Counted from the first letter of the stretch, positions 39,000 to 52,817 are shown. The stretch is DNA of 64,000 nt from Dolomedes plantarius (GCA_907164885.2 OU015490.1:215021134-215085133); one strand, 5' to 3'. Notes: generated by a model from the letters alone, not told the origin. Program-made: numbers and translations.

Positions 39000-40246
39000 C
39001 AGGGCGTAAGGGTGGAAAGGATGGGGCGCCATTCCAAAGAAAATACAAATTATATAATTACAAGATAAAAAGAACTTTTTTATATACCATGTTTTTAAAT
39101 TATCTGTTGAATCATATAATCTTGACAATTCTATGTATTAATAAATACTTTAAAGCGATTAAAATTTTGATAGCATTATTATTTCCGCAACAAAAATAGC
39201 TAATAAACTTAATTTTGACCCATTTTTCCAGAAATTTGAAAAAGAACCAAACAGAGGATGTTTCAATACGAATCATCGGATGAATGTGTGGATGATCCTA
39301 AACAAATATTTAAAATCCAATTTTTTTTCATGGTATTAGATTCAGCAATAACATCAATCACAGAAAGATTTGTACAGGAAAAAAATCATAGCTTTGATTT
39401 TAAACTCATTCACGACAAAACGAGGAAATTCAAAGAATGGACTGATGAAGATTTAACAAAACACATCAAACTTACCGATCAAAAAAATTCGGATAATTGG
39501 GATACTGACGGTGTACCCTTCCTTGATGAAATTAAAAGTTTCCAATATTTTGTAAAAAACAACATGTCTCCGCATGATGTATTAAACTATATTTATAAAA
39601 ATAATCGAACTGACACCTTTCCCAATATAACTATAGTATTACGTATTTATTAACTTTACCAGTTTCAGTAGCTTCAGGGGAAAGGACTTTTTCAAAATTA
39701 AAACTTATTAAAAATTATTTACGCTCCACATTGCCAGGTGAACGTCTAACGTATTTATCTTTAATATCAATCGAAAATGATATCATGGATACCTTAGATT
39801 TTAAAGATTTAACTAAGAATTTTGTAGCGGTTAAAGCAAGAAGAGTAAATATTATTTGATTTTTTAATCAGCAAGGTTACTCACCCTTTTTAGTTATAAT
39901 ACATACCAAAGTTAACATGTAATTGATACATTTATAATGTGATCTAATTTATATGATCTATAATACAAATATAACATTATCTTTATTGTGATTTTTAATA
40001 ATAAAAGTTTGATTATTTGTGAACGAATTTTAAAACACATATGATTGTGTTTATCTTACTATGATCTGTAGTGTGATAAAAATTGTATGTATTTTTAAAA
40101 TTTTGTGTAAATAAATAAATTAGTTATCTTGCGTTTTATTTTATTTATTTTTAGAATTTTTTTCTGACGAGGTTGAGGGGGGGGGGGGTAAGAGGCGCCA
40201 AATACAAGTTTTCACAAAGGCGCATTATACCCACGTGGCGGCACTG
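39000..40246 (+). mobile_element. hAT remnant (ZMYM/TTF-type family)
   Basis: The left end starts CAGGGCGTAAGGGTGG and the right end read inward starts CAGTGCCGCCACGTGGG. Both lead into a GCGCC block. The C-terminal transposase lies between them. Flanking 8-mers (GTTGCTAC and GTACAGAT) do not match, so the target duplication is decayed or the ends are slightly misplaced. A run of twelve G lies in the right end. Confidence 0.6.
39258..39858 (+). pseudogene. hAT transposase C-terminal domain, frameshifted
   Basis: The first frame gives about 131 residues (MFQYESSDECVDDPK...FPNITIVLRIY). After a one-base frameshift near 39650 the protein continues LTLPVSVASGERTFSKLKLI, then NYLRSTLPGERLTYLSLISIE, to a TGA at 39856-39858. 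SVASGERTFSKLK...LR.T...ERL..L is the diagnostic hAT dimerisation domain of the TTF-zinc-finger/ZMYM type. The zinc finger and the RNase-H-like catalytic core are absent, so this is a 5'-deleted, broken copy. Confidence 0.85.
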
Positions 40247-41392
40247 GTACAGATTGCGAAAGGAATCGTCTGTCTCAGTTATTCTGGCACTTAAGAGTAT
40301 TAACATTTTGGGGACATTCTATATTGTTCTAGAAATGAAAAATTCCAGAACTACGTCCTGTACGTGAAATGCGATTAATCCTCCAAACACCCAAACAGTA
40401 CCCAAAATTCGCCAAAAGTCGCCAAAAATATCGGAAATATCGCGGAAGTGTCATATACTGAAATCTAATTATCAATGATAACAACAAATTATTTGACACA
40501 AGCTGAGCATAAATTAAACCCCAACAAAGATTACTTAGCTATTTACAACATTATTTATAAAGTTTTCCGTACATTAGAATTAAAACTATATTTAGAGATG
40601 TTGAAAAATATATGTACTCTACAACTATTAAAAAAACACTTTACTCGACAAACATATTCTATTTTCAATCACCAGTAGTTAATAAAATACTTTACTACGA
40701 AATATGAAAATTTTAATGGGAGTTGAACACTCTTTCTTCTTTATAAATATTGCACTCAATTTTTTCTATCTTGAAGAGAAATGTTTAAATTGTTTTTAAA
40801 TTTTAACCATTGTTTTTTTCACTGTTATGTGATTGCCCGCATGATATCACCAGAACAGTTGGCTATAGTACCATGAAATTTAATACACATTCAATATAAA
40901 CATGTATCATTTATTATGTCATTCCTACCATAAAAATTTGAATTACAATAAAATTTGTAAAAAAAAATTCTGAATTTTTTTTTCTATGAAGAACTAATAA
41001 ATTTTATTTCAGCGTCGGTCATTTTAAAAATATATTATGCAAATTAATTTTTAAATAAAAAAATATGTATATTCATTAATATACGGACGCAAGTCTTCGT
41101 GCAATGACATAACATTGAAAAAAAATAGTTGACATTTTAAAAAAAAAAAAATTTATCTTCGAGCTAGAAAAAATTAAGAGCCACATTTAAAGAAGAAAGT
41201 GTGTTTAACTCACAATAAAATTTTCGTATTCCTGAATAAAAGATTTTTATAACTACTGATGATTTTAAATAGGGATATCTTTGTCGAGTCTCTTAGCGTT
41301 TAAAAGGTACCTGACCCCTTAAAATATATTTTAACGAATATTTTAGTCACGAGAATGATGAATATGGTATTTAAAAGGCATTGAAGTTTATA
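40247..41392. other. AT-rich DNA with one low-copy repeat
   Basis: The part at about 40385-40460 (TCGCCAAAA, ATATCGGAAATATCGCGGAA, GTGTCATATA) resembles 46580-46660, including ATATCACGGAAGGGCCATATA. That suggests an old interspersed repeat. No gene was seen. Confidence 0.4.
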
Positions 41393-41885
41393 GTTAGGAT
41401 CAGGGCTAAATTTGAGGCAGAACGCGCCGAAACGGCGTTCCAGTACCTCTCTTTAGGAAAAAAATTACGATAGTTAAAAACATTTATTTAATCACAAATT
41501 GCTGTGTTGTTAGAGAGTGAGCCTGACATACTACTCTTTACACTTCACTTAAAAGAAGCATTCGCAGGTCGTAACGATCGATTATGATGTGAAACTAGGG
41601 TACTTTGTTGAGTGTTAAACAAGTACAGCGCACTGCGACTATTTCACTGAAGCGGGTGGCATTGTGGCTTGACCTCGGCCGGCTGACGGGACGGTAGTCT
41701 GAATCAATTTTGCGGACTGCACTGACTTTTCGCGGGTTTGCAAATGAGGTATTGATTAGCCCCGACGCCTCATTTCGAAAATCGACCTCCCCGAGGCAGC
41801 TACCCTTCTTCCATGTTGTGTTATTGAGGTTAGTTGCGTTTGAGCAGTTCCAAGACTGTGTTAGTGTGATAGACTGTGAAGTGAA

Positions 41886-43985
41886 ATGAGCAAAAAACTT
41901 ACCGATTTTTTCTCACTTTCGTGTGGCAGTAAAAGACTCAAGCACAGCATTAGTTGTGACGATACCAGTGATGAGAAAGTGGTTAATGACGATGACGGCG
42001 AAATGAAAAGCCTAAGTTCGCAACCATCCTGTAACACTAAAGCGAAACAATGGCTTCTGAAAAGCTTGACTGTAATGTAGAATACCCTAAAGAAAAAGAT
42101 ATACCTATTGAGTGCGACAATGTCTTGCCAGATTGCGGGACTAACTCGCAAAAAAAACGAGTTTTTGCCAAAAATATCACTGATTGTTTGTTAAAAATGG
42201 AACGTTAAGATACAGTTCTTTTGAAAAGGTTGGGTTTTATCTGTCCATAAGAAAACAGGTATGAAAATTTCAAAAGCGTGGGCAAGTGGTGAGATAAGTA
42301 GCTACGGCGACACTAAAGAAAAAAAATTAAACTTCGTTAAGGGAAAAAATGTATAAACACAAAGAAAGTGCTGGTCATAGAGCAGCTGTCAAAATTTTAT
42401 GTGAAGGTAAAAATGAAGTATTGGAGAAAGTTGTTTTGAAGCAGCGTGCTCACGAAAAAAGAGCTACTGAAAATAGATTCCGTACTGTATATACGATTGT
42501 TATATAAAATCAGTCCTTTCACAATTTTGAAACAGAAATTGATTTGCGAGAACTTAATGGGGATGCAATGTAAAATGCGACATGGGTCGCATTTTACATT
42601 CATACAAAGCCTGTACTAACATTGCTTTGCACATAAGTAAAGAAATGAAGAAGACATTTGTTAATAAAATAATGAAGAATGACACGAAAATCTGTCTGAT
42701 AATTTACGAGTCAACTTCCCTTAGTAACAAGTCAAGTTTGATTGTTTACGTTCGTTGTTCTTTGCCTAAAACTGATATGTGTGGTTCTACCAACGGCTTT
42801 TTAGATTTAGCAGAACTTGACGGTTTTACTGCCAAGGCACTATTTGACTCTTTGATTAACTGTCTTCCCTCTAATGGAATAACTGACACTTTTTAAGTAA
42901 AAACCTTAACAATCTTAACATGTGACGGCGCTGCTACTAAGATTGGTAAAAACAAAGGTGCTGGAGCATTATTTTGTGTAAAATTCCCCTCTGTTATTGT
43001 CTGGCACTGTGCTAACCACACGCTTGAGCTTTCAGTGTCTGATGTAGTTCAGTCAGTTTCAGGAGCTGATAGATTTAATTCCTTCATCGACTAACTGTAT
43101 GTTATGTATCATGCTTCACCAAAGAACAGCAAGGAACTGCGAACCTGTGCAAGTTTACTACAGACAGAACTTTTAAAAATCGGAAAAGTTTTGAGCACAC
43201 GTTGGGTTGCGTCTAGTTTCAGATCTGTGTCAACCGTTTGGTGTTCTTATGAAGCACTAGTCCATCACTTTAAAGAAGCTTCAAATGACCCAACCAGAGA
43301 CAGCAAAGAAAAAAGTTCGTTTGCAGGCCTCCAAAAAGATTACTGAAACTAATTTCATTTTAGACCTAATTCATTTAGAAACTAATTTCATTTTTTCGGA
43401 GTTCCTCTCCACGAAAAATAAGGTAGGAAAAACAAACAGCCTTTGAACTCCGAAAAGCTTTACGAGGCACTTAAAAAATCTATTGAAACGAGACTGCTCA
43501 GTGAAAAAGACTTTGAGCTTGCTGACACCATCAAAGTAATGGATGAAAAAAACTGGCCACAAAATGTCACAATAACGTTTGGGGAAAATGAAATGCGGAA
43601 ACTTGCCTCCAATTTCAAACTTAATGAAAGGCAACTAATTATAGGATTCCGATAATATCTCCACTTCAGAGTGTTCCTGGAAAGTCTCATCACGTTGAAA
43701 CAGTCAATCAATTCGATAGCCATATCGTCGAGTGAATGTGAAAGAGGTTTATCACAGATGAACCTCATTATCACACCATTGAGATCATCATTGAATATTG
43801 CAACAGTTTCTGGCCTGTTGTTTGTAAAGATCAATGAACCTCCTCTTCGGCTCTTTAACCCAATTAAGTATATTGACTCTTGGCTTGTGTCTGGACACCA
43901 TTCAGCATTAGCCGTCAAGAGTAAGGAGAGGCCAAGAAACAAGAAGTATGATGAAAACATGTTGAAGTTTTGGACAATCTTTTAG
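41886..43985 (+). pseudogene. hAT transposase pseudogene, KIAA1586-like
   Basis: The start at 41886 gives MSKKLTDFFSLSCGSKRLKH. Later blocks, in changing frames, are HKESAGHRAAVKIL, LHSYKACTNIALHIS, LAELDGFTAKALFDSL, LTCDGAATKIGKNKGAGALF, IVWHCANHTLELSVSD, MYHASPKNSKELRTCASLL, STRWVASSFRSVS and the C-terminal SSSECERGLSQMNLIITPL. This order matches hAT transposases annotated as E3 SUMO-protein ligase KIAA1586-like: an RNase-H-like core and a C-terminal dimerisation domain. At least five stops or frameshifts occur, and part of the region after SFAGLQK is missing (about 43340-43440). It is not functional. Confidence 0.9.
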
Positions 43986-44049
43986 GATGGGCACAAAACT
44001 TAAACAAATCATGAAACTGTGATTTTATTACTGCTTTTATTACTTTTCT

Positions 44050-44795
44050 ACAACACATTTTTGTACTTGCCTTCTTCACAAGCACAAGCACAAGCACAAC
44101 AGCCCCTTACAGGTCCTGGCTGTCTCAACCACGCGCTCCTTCCAGCGTCTTCTATCTGCGACGACTCCTCTCCAATTTTCATTTTCAAAGTTTTTAAGTC
44201 TTTTTCAATGTCATTTAACCATCTAGTCGGTGATCTACCTCTAGCTCGGGATCCCTCAGGTTTTTTAATTGTCAGGATCTTAGAGGGATTATCTTCCGAG
44301 CTTCTCCAAACATGGCCAAGCCATCTTAATCTATTACTACGGAAGACTTGTTTTATTTATGATTGCCTATAAAGCCTATACAGTTCAAAATTATATCTGG
44401 TTCTCCAACGTCCTTCTTCCTGCACTGGCCCAAAGATAGCTTTAAGGATTTTTCACCCAAACATGTCCAGTGAGCTCTGCGTGTCTATGATCAAGGTCCA
44501 TGTTTTACTTGCGTAAAGTAAGACAGGTAGTATTAGTGACTTATAAATTCTTAATTTAGTTTTGCGAGATTATATCTCAATTGTCTTCTCAGCCCAAAGA
44601 AGCATTTATTTGATCAAAGAAGCCAAATTTGATTCTGTTATCAATTTATGTTCTTAGTTTATTTTTATCATTAATTATAGTGCCAAGGTATTTAAATTCA
44701 TCAATTTTTTTTTGTACTTGTCTTGCAAAATAAAATTTGGAATTAAATAAAATGTCCAAGTTTTTGTATACCCAACGATTTCTTTTTTCAGGCTA
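44050..44795 (-). pseudogene. LINE reverse-transcriptase C-terminal fragment nested in hAT
   Basis: On the minus strand the blocks in order are KKIDEFKYLGTIIND, IDNRIKFGFFDQINASLG, LDMFG.KILKAIFGPVQEE, GRWRTRYNFELYRLY, RLRWLGHVWRSSEDNPSK, and GRSPTRWLNDIEKDLKTLK. These are the thumb and C-terminal regions of arthropod endonuclease-reverse-transcriptase LINEs (RTE/R1-like). The 3' tail is a (GCTTGT)n run at 44078-44098. It is 5'-truncated, as usual for LINE insertions. Two or more stops are visible. Confidence 0.85.
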
Positions 44796-44807
44796 ATAAT
44801 TTGGAAT

Positions 44808-44840
44808 ACCCCCCCCCCACACACACACACACTCACACAC
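44808..44840 (+). repeat. C-run and (CA)n
   Basis: Simple sequence just inside the right end of the hAT element. Confidence 0.85.
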
Positions 44841-44897
44841 CCCAGAAGGGTACCGTTCCGGCACCTCTATTTCTAGAAATCAAGCACTGGTTAGGAT

Positions 44898-45786
44898 AAA
44901 TATTTAGTAATATAAAGTAACTCTTAAAAAACTGTTATTATTCGTGGAAGAACACCCGGAAATAATTTATATGATACTAACTTAATTATGTAGTCTAAAA
45001 ATTCTTCTTGCAAAATGTGGTTCTAAAATAAACATGCATTCCCTATAGAGCTCTGACGTCAAGCAAGTATATTTTCACCCTAATTTAAAGGGATTTCAAG
45101 CTCAAGGTTATGGTGAATTTTTTTTATAAACCATCTCAACAAAATGATTTCGAAACTCCTGAACTGAACTTATAACTGAAGAATATAGTCAACTGAAGTC
45201 GTCAAGTAAAAAGATTTTGAATTCAGTGAAATGAATTTCACCTTTGGTTTTTAGAAGAAGAAAAAAAACATGTATTTCATCAGACGCAAGAATTAAATAT
45301 GCACCAGTCGATATAAAGAGAGAAAACCCCGAAGGGGAAAATTCTCACATTAGTTTTTTACAAAAGTCTAAAAGTCAATATCAAACGGAATTTATGAGGC
45401 AGATTTCCGTAGCAAAGAAAATCACCTTGTTGCAAAGATATAAAAAGATGATACGTTTTCTGTACTAAAATACGGAAATCATTTCTACAGTATCAAGTGG
45501 ATATACAAGATATATTGCAATTTTTTTGTGAAAATAGTCTCACGTGCACTTTTTTCTATCCCTCTTGAGGGGAACTCATTATTTTATGGATACACAAGGC
45601 GATTTAGGTATATATTTTGAGCAAAATATATACTTTTTATCAGAAGAAGACACATTTTGTATGTTGGTGAAACTTCTTTAAATTTGCTATGTTTATTCTT
45701 TATTCTCTCTCCTATGGAAAGCTCTTCTTATCTTAAGGCATTCTTGAAAAGAAATTGGGGAAATAAATACATATACATACATGCAT
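44898..45786. other. AT-rich DNA, nothing recognised
   Basis: The 74-codon frame at 45244-45468 has no recognised domain. Confidence 0.5.
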
Positions 45787-47465
<1,679 letters not shown>

Positions 47466-47660
47466 TCTACTTGTATCATTTTATATTCTACTTGTATCAT
47501 TTAGATAAACCATTTTTTTAGGTATACCATTATTTAGATATTCCTTCATTTAGATACACCATTTATTTAGATATACCATTTATTTATTCATTTAGATATA
47601 ACAATTATTTAGATATCTACTTGTGTAGTAGTTTAGATTATTCCACTTGTATGATTTAGA
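47466..47660 (+). repeat. Degenerate short repeat ATTTAGATATACCA
   Basis: The phrase TTTAGATA(T/C)ACCATTTATT recurs with changes about eight times at irregular spacing. It looks like a decayed minisatellite. Confidence 0.6.
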
Positions 47661-48153
47661 TAATTACAAAATTAAATTACATAATTGGATTTACGTAATT
47701 AAATTATGCTTACCATGGAAAATAAATTATTTTTGCTATATTTTTAACTTACATGGAAGAAACCAGATTTTAAGATATTTAAAAAAAAAAAAACATAAAC
47801 CCATATAAGGTAAGTTGGGGTAATTGGGCCCATGGAGTAACTCGGCCATTACCTCCCAGATTTTTCCTTTACATATAAGGGGGTAATTCAACTCTGGTTT
47901 GGCAAGAGTGGTAAGCAGAAGTCAACCAAACAACAGCCCTTTGGTATCCATCTTGGTTGAAGAATGTTTTATTGCTGCTAATGTTTTTTGCATTTGTCAT
48001 CACAAAACATTTTTCTACAAGGATGAATTCAATAATATTTTTGCAAGTCCATTTGAAGTAAATTTTTATCTCTTTAAAATTGAATGCAAGACTTTTTAAG
48101 TTCAGTTAATGTCAAAATAGACTTCTGTGTAGTGTTTAAACCTATCCTGCATA

Positions 48154-49230
48154 TTAACCCTTTCATTCCAAGTGATGCCAATTGGAATCATGATATTCAC
48201 AATTTTTTCTCAGCCGCCAGAACTGCTAGTGATATCAAATAAATTTTATTAAAATATTTGTACATTTTGCTATTCAAAAATATTTTTTCCTTTACCCAAT
48301 AGATTGCAGCACTATCCCAGTAAAGGAAGAAATATTTGATGTTTGAGTGTCAGCTGAAATCGAAAAACAAGTTAAAATCAATTTCATTTTAGATGTAATT
48401 AAGAAAATAATAATGTTTAAAATAGTATCTTATCATTTTTAAATAAAACAAATTATCCGAAATTTTTGTTGTTTATTTTTCCAAAAACTAGTGATTCCAA
48501 ATGGCATCATTGGGAGTTATCAATGGGGTGTGAAACTCAACACCTCTAAATGTTTATTTGCTATTGCTAGCAGTTATGGCACATGGTTGTACAAAATTTG
48601 ATACTTTAATTGTATTATTTGAATATAAGTGTTTTCTACTGATTTGCTTCAAATTTAGCTGAGAAGACAAAGCTTGGGATAAGTGGTGATGTTGTAATAC
48701 ACTTAGCAGAGACAGTACCACGAAATAAAAATCATAAACTTTTTGTTGACAATTGGTTCGCATCATACAACCTATGCTTGCTTATTGCCTATGCATCATA
48801 CAACCTATGGATATGCTTGTTGAACATTGTTGTGTTGACATACGTGCAAAAAGATATTACCTAAGAATAATTTTCCATTTGTTAGATATATGTATTGTGA
48901 ATGCATGGTTTCTTTATCGAAGACATTTGCAGCAAATATCAGAAGCAAAGGCAAAGTATTTGCCATTGTATGACTTTAAATCATCTGTCTCGAAAGCACT
49001 ATTGATGGCTAATAAATGCCAGCGCTCTAGAGGGAGACCAAAAAACTCTGAAAGTTCTCCAACAGTAGTCAAGAAATCAAAAATAACAAATCCCATTGCT
49101 GATGTCAGATTTGACAATTTAGGCCATTGGCCTCTTCATATAGAAGGAATAAGAAGAGGCAAATTGTGTATCAAATTGTGTAGCAAACCCATTGCCTTAA
49201 ACTCCTGGCCTCTGCAAGTTTAAAAAGGCG
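48154..49230 (+). mobile_element. piggyBac-like element 2, right end not found
   Basis: A left terminus TTAACCCTTTCATTCC starts at 48154 and leads into GATGCCAATTGGAATCA. An inverted copy of that motif lies at 48491-48514 (GTGATTCCAAATGGCATCA), mirroring elements 1 and 3. The transposase piece follows on the plus strand. No right TTAA terminus was identified, so the right limit is only the end of coding similarity. Confidence 0.65.
48676..49223 (+). pseudogene. piggyBac transposase fragment (element 2)
   Basis: The frame first reads GISGDVVIHLAETVPRNKN, then HKLFVDNWFASYNL (the second catalytic Asp block). After a shift caused by a local duplication of ATCATACAACCTATG (48757-48802), it reads YYLRIIFHLLDICIVNAWFL, YRRHLQQ and RSRGRPKNS. 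The last part ends GKLCIKLCSKPIAL, where the Cys-rich tail is expected. The N-terminal two thirds, with the first Asp, are missing. The GVDxxD block is not readable. Confidence 0.82.
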
Positions 49231-49232
49231 AA

Positions 49233-49560
49233 ACCTGTAGTGAATTCAGATACTGATGATGATGGCTCAACAGGTATGAGCATTTCGGACTGTGAATAAG
49301 GAAACGTTGCGCCTCGTATCAATGTTATCGAAGGACTATGTTATTGCATCGTATAATGGTACAAAATAACCTGGACAAGTTGCAGATTTAAATACAGACC
49401 AAGTGAAAATTAACCACATGAAAAGGGCTGGTTTAACTTACTAGCGAAGGCCAGAAGGGGAGGACATTCTGTGGTATGAAGAAGATATTTTAAGATTGAT
49501 TAGATCCCCAATCCCAATGTTCAAAAGTGGAATTTTCAGTGTTCTACAGTTAAAAGGTTG
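49233..49560 (+). pseudogene. C-terminal transposase-associated module, family uncertain
   Basis: The frame reads KKAKPVVNSDTDDDGSTGMS. After stops or shifts it continues DYVIASYNGTK.PGQVADLN, KINHMKRAGLTY.RRPEGED and ILWYEEDILRLI. The pattern (V)ASY.G...PGQV...MKR.G...W..PE.ED..WY..DIL resembles a small beta-rich module I recall from the C-terminus of some pogo-like arthropod transposases; this is from memory and unverified. At least two in-frame stops are present, at about 49368 and 49441. Confidence 0.4.
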
Positions 49561-50087
49561 TTTATATGAGTATGAGTCAGTTTAACTATTATAAGTTAAG
49601 TAGTTAAGTCACTCATTTGTATCATTTTTCTTTTCAGCTTACTACTGGTTAAGTTATTACAAAAACATTTTTTTGCAAGTGACACATTAATTCGCCTATT
49701 AACTCATTAACTAACTCAGGGCTTGTTAAATTCAAATAATATTAAATTTTCAATACATTACAGCTACTAACTAAGCTAGAAAGTATGTTTGTACTTTTGA
49801 AAATGTAAAACACAATATAATCAATTACATTCTGTTTTTTAATCCCTTTGTGTGTTATTTTTTCCGGTGTTCGCAACAATCTATCTGGCAACGTTGGTAA
49901 TTGCTTTGGAAAATTATTTTTAAATAGGGGTATAGTTTTTTTTCTTTCTAGATATACAAGATTTGGACGTATTTACCCAGTCACAGATGCTGTTGTTTAT
50001 TATGAGAAATAGACCTGGGTGGAACAGTTACCCCTATTATCGGGGGAACTGGTTACAACTGTATTTAAAAATATATACAATATTTTT

Positions 50088-50092
<5 letters not shown>

Positions 50093-50133
<41 letters not shown>
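50093..50133. repeat. (TA)n microsatellite
   Basis: About 20 TA units. Confidence 0.95.
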
Positions 50134-50135
<2 letters not shown>

Positions 50136-50306
50136 GAAAACCAATATCAAAGCGTAAAGATACACCCTAAAGTTTATTAAAGTACATGTAATACAAAGTT
50201 TTTGGAAAATTGTACATATTAGTATAATTTTAATGTGTTAAAAATATAGCATATAAAAAAGTTGAAAATCTATGGCCCAGTTAGTCCAATTTACGTTAGT
50301 AACTGA

Positions 50307-51057
50307 AAAACCTCGATTTGTGTAAATGCATTAACAGATCTTTTCTTTTTCAAATAGCCGTATATAAAGAGACAGAGGTATTTTTACTATGTTAAATAGA
50401 TCATTTTCTAGTGAAAATAATTCATAATGTTAAATATTTTTTTGTTTCCGGTCAGATGCTTAAGAATATTCTTTAATATTTTATAAAATCAGTTTCAAAA
50501 TTACCGTCGACCAGAAACTGAAATCTTTGACGAGTTTGCACAACGGATATTTCTTTTTTAATTTAGCGTGAGATAATCAAAACTCGTAATACCTTTGTAA
50601 GAAAAAAAATTAAGTATTCTTGTTGTTTAATTAAAATGTCTCTCTCCTGAAAACACTTTCTGTTCCTTGTCATACAACTGTCGCCATTAATTACCTCAGA
50701 TAATTACATTTTATATCCCGAAGGATAAAAAAAAAAGTCCTCAGGAGCATTTTTATTAATTACAAAACTCCAATTTCACGTTGATACGCAGATAATATTT
50801 ATCAGGTGAATGTTCTACATTTTTAATACAACCGTATCAGTCTGATTTATTCAATAACATAGAGAAATTTTAATCGTATCTTACGTGTAACAAAAAATTG
50901 TTAATTTATCATTGTGTTTACAAAATATTTTCTTTTTCAAAATAACAATGTACATTATGGATATTATATTTTTTATTAATTATGTATCATTGTATTTTCA
51001 GTCATTTATCTTAGAATCACTGATATGACAGTGGATAAATCTTTATATATGTGACGC

Positions 51058-51060
<3 letters not shown>
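50307..51060. other. AT-rich DNA, nothing recognised
   Basis: No gene or repeat was supported. Confidence 0.55.

Positions 51061-51145
<85 letters not shown>
51061..51145. repeat. (TA)n microsatellite
   Basis: About 42 TA units. Confidence 0.95.
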
Positions 51146-51152
<7 letters not shown>

Positions 51153-51416
51153 TGGTGATTTGAATGGGGAGAGAAGAGATAGGGGACTGTCCTGATCATG
51201 GGACCAAATATATTGGTTATGTGTTGGGCTAACTCGTGATCATGTAACGTGATGGTCACAGATGTTAATTTGTAGTGTACTACCAAATTATTAATTATCA
51301 CTAATATCTGTTGGTCGGACCACAAAAAGAAAACATTAGTACCCTGCGTTGTGTTTGGATAAATCACAGATTATTTGATTGATTAATAACAGATGAATTT
51401 ATTGAAATTACCCATG

Positions 51417-51443
51417 TATATATATATATATATAAATAAATAA

Positions 51444-51522
<79 letters not shown>
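51417..51522. repeat. (TA)n with (TAAA)n interruption abutting Tc1 family C
   Basis: TA units with four AAATA-type units near 51434-51450 run directly into the Tc1 left end at 51523. Confidence 0.95.
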
Positions 51523-51677
51523 CACTCATGGACAAAAAAATTAGCACACCAAGAAGGAGTCGTCAAAATTAAACGAAATTTTACATACATAATGACTACT
51601 TTGATATAAATAAATGATAAGAAAATCAAAGAAAAAGGATAATTTATTTCAGAGAAAAAGGCAAAAGAACGGAGGAG

Positions 51678-52703
51678 ATAATACTGCGTTGGACCCCCTC
51701 TAGCGCGAATGCACGATGCGATACGATCGGGTATTGAGTCATACAAGTTCTGTATGATGTCTTGAGACATTTCGTTCCATATTTGATGTAACCTTGCCTC
51801 TAATTCGTTCAAACTCGTGGGATGCCCAACTAGTCGTCCGAAATGATCCCAGATATGCTCGATTGGAGACAAATCTGGGGATCGGGCAGGCCAAGGAAGA
51901 GTAGTAACAGTGCGGAGACAGTCTTGTGACTCCCTTGCCGTATGAGGCCGAGCATTGTGTTGTTGAAAAATGGCTCCTGGGAGCCGTTGCATGAGTGGCA
52001 ACACATGTGGTTGTAGGATTTCATGAACATACTGCTGGGCTGTCATGGTGCCACCGAACAATACTAGGGGTGACCGTGTATTGTAAGCAATGGCACCCCA
52101 TACCATCACACCAGCTGTGGGAGCGATGTGTCGCTGTACAGAAAAGGCAGGATTGAAGCGTTCACCACGGGCTCTCCACACACGAACACGATTGTCATCA
52201 CTGCCGAGATTGAATCAGGATTCGTCGCTAAAGACGACCTGGTTCCATTCCGCTGCAGTCCAGTTTCCTCGTGCGCGGCAAAACTCCAAATGGAGGCGTC
52301 GATGGGTGGGCGTCAAGGGCTGCACACTTAATGGGCGCCGCGATACCAACTGTCCTTCAGCCAGGCGCCTTCGTATGGTTCGAGAAGACACAGAGGCCCC
52401 TAGTGAAGTTGCTACCTGTGCCTGAATGGCGGCCGATGAAGCAGTTGGCTGTACGCGTGCATTTCTTACGATGTGGCGGTCTTCTCGACGACTGGTCTGT
52501 CGAGGGCGTCCTGAGCCTGGTCTTCGTCTACATGACATCTCTCGGGTCCACTGGTCCCAACACCTCCTCACAACACAATCAGAGCGGCCTAATTGACGAG
52601 CTACTCGCCTAGCTGACCACCCAGCTTCCATCATCCCGACGATTCTCCCCCTCTCAAACTGCGACAACTGCTTATATTGTCTTCGAACACGGTGTAATGG
52701 CAT
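51678..52703 (-). pseudogene. Tc1-like transposase pseudogene, family C
   Basis: The frame starts MPLHRVRRQYKQLSQFERG at 52703. It has two helix-turn-helix subdomains (FERGRIVGMMEAGWSARRVA and the SSRTIRRRL region). The nuclease core has FSDES, then FQQHNARPH, then SPDLSPIEH. A TGA stands right after FSDES, at 52215-52217, where an Arg codon is expected. The second catalytic Asp is His (CAC). The normal stop after GGPTQY has also become TAT (51681-51683), so the last frame runs on through the terminal repeat into the (TA)n array. It is dead on at least two counts. Confidence 0.92.
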
Positions 52704-52764
52704 GTCTATCTCAGCTCTTCCTTTGTAAATGATTCAGCACACTCAAACAAGCTTTGGTTACCTG

Positions 52765-52771
52765 TTTTATA
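52765..52771 (-). promoter_or_regulatory. TATA box of Tc1 family C
   Basis: TATAAAA lies 62 bp upstream of the transposase ATG, between it and the octamer at 52856-52863. Confidence 0.4.
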
Positions 52772-52817
52772 CTCCACAGATTACGATGTTGAACGCGCTC
52801 TACCAGCTATACGCAAG

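Larger units (their letters stand above)
41393..44897 (+). mobile_element. hAT element (KIAA1586-like) with perfect 8-bp duplication
   Basis: The element spans 41401-44889. The left end is CAGGGCTAAATTTGAGG and the right end read inward is CAGTGCTTGATTTC. GTTAGGAT lies on both sides, at 41393-41400 and 44890-44897, a perfect hAT-type duplication. Inside are the transposase pseudogene and a later LINE insertion, without which the element would be about 2.7 kb. Confidence 0.93.
47811..50306 (+). mobile_element. Candidate inverted-repeat-bounded element with GGGGTAATTGGGCC end
   Basis: The left end at 47811-47847 (GTAAGTTGGGGTAATTGGGC) resembles the right end at 50272-50306 read inward (GTAAATTGGACTAACTGGGC). 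More copies of GGTAAC/GTTACC-type motifs lie just inside both ends. No TTAA or other duplication is visible. It contains the piggyBac 2 piece and, at 49233-49560, a coding remnant that may be its own transposase tail. The class is uncertain, possibly pogo-like. Confidence 0.45.

Noticed and set aside
38992..40254. 8-bp target duplication for the hAT remnant at 39000-40246
   Set aside because: The flanking 8-mers GTTGCTAC and GTACAGAT do not match, so no duplication is claimed.
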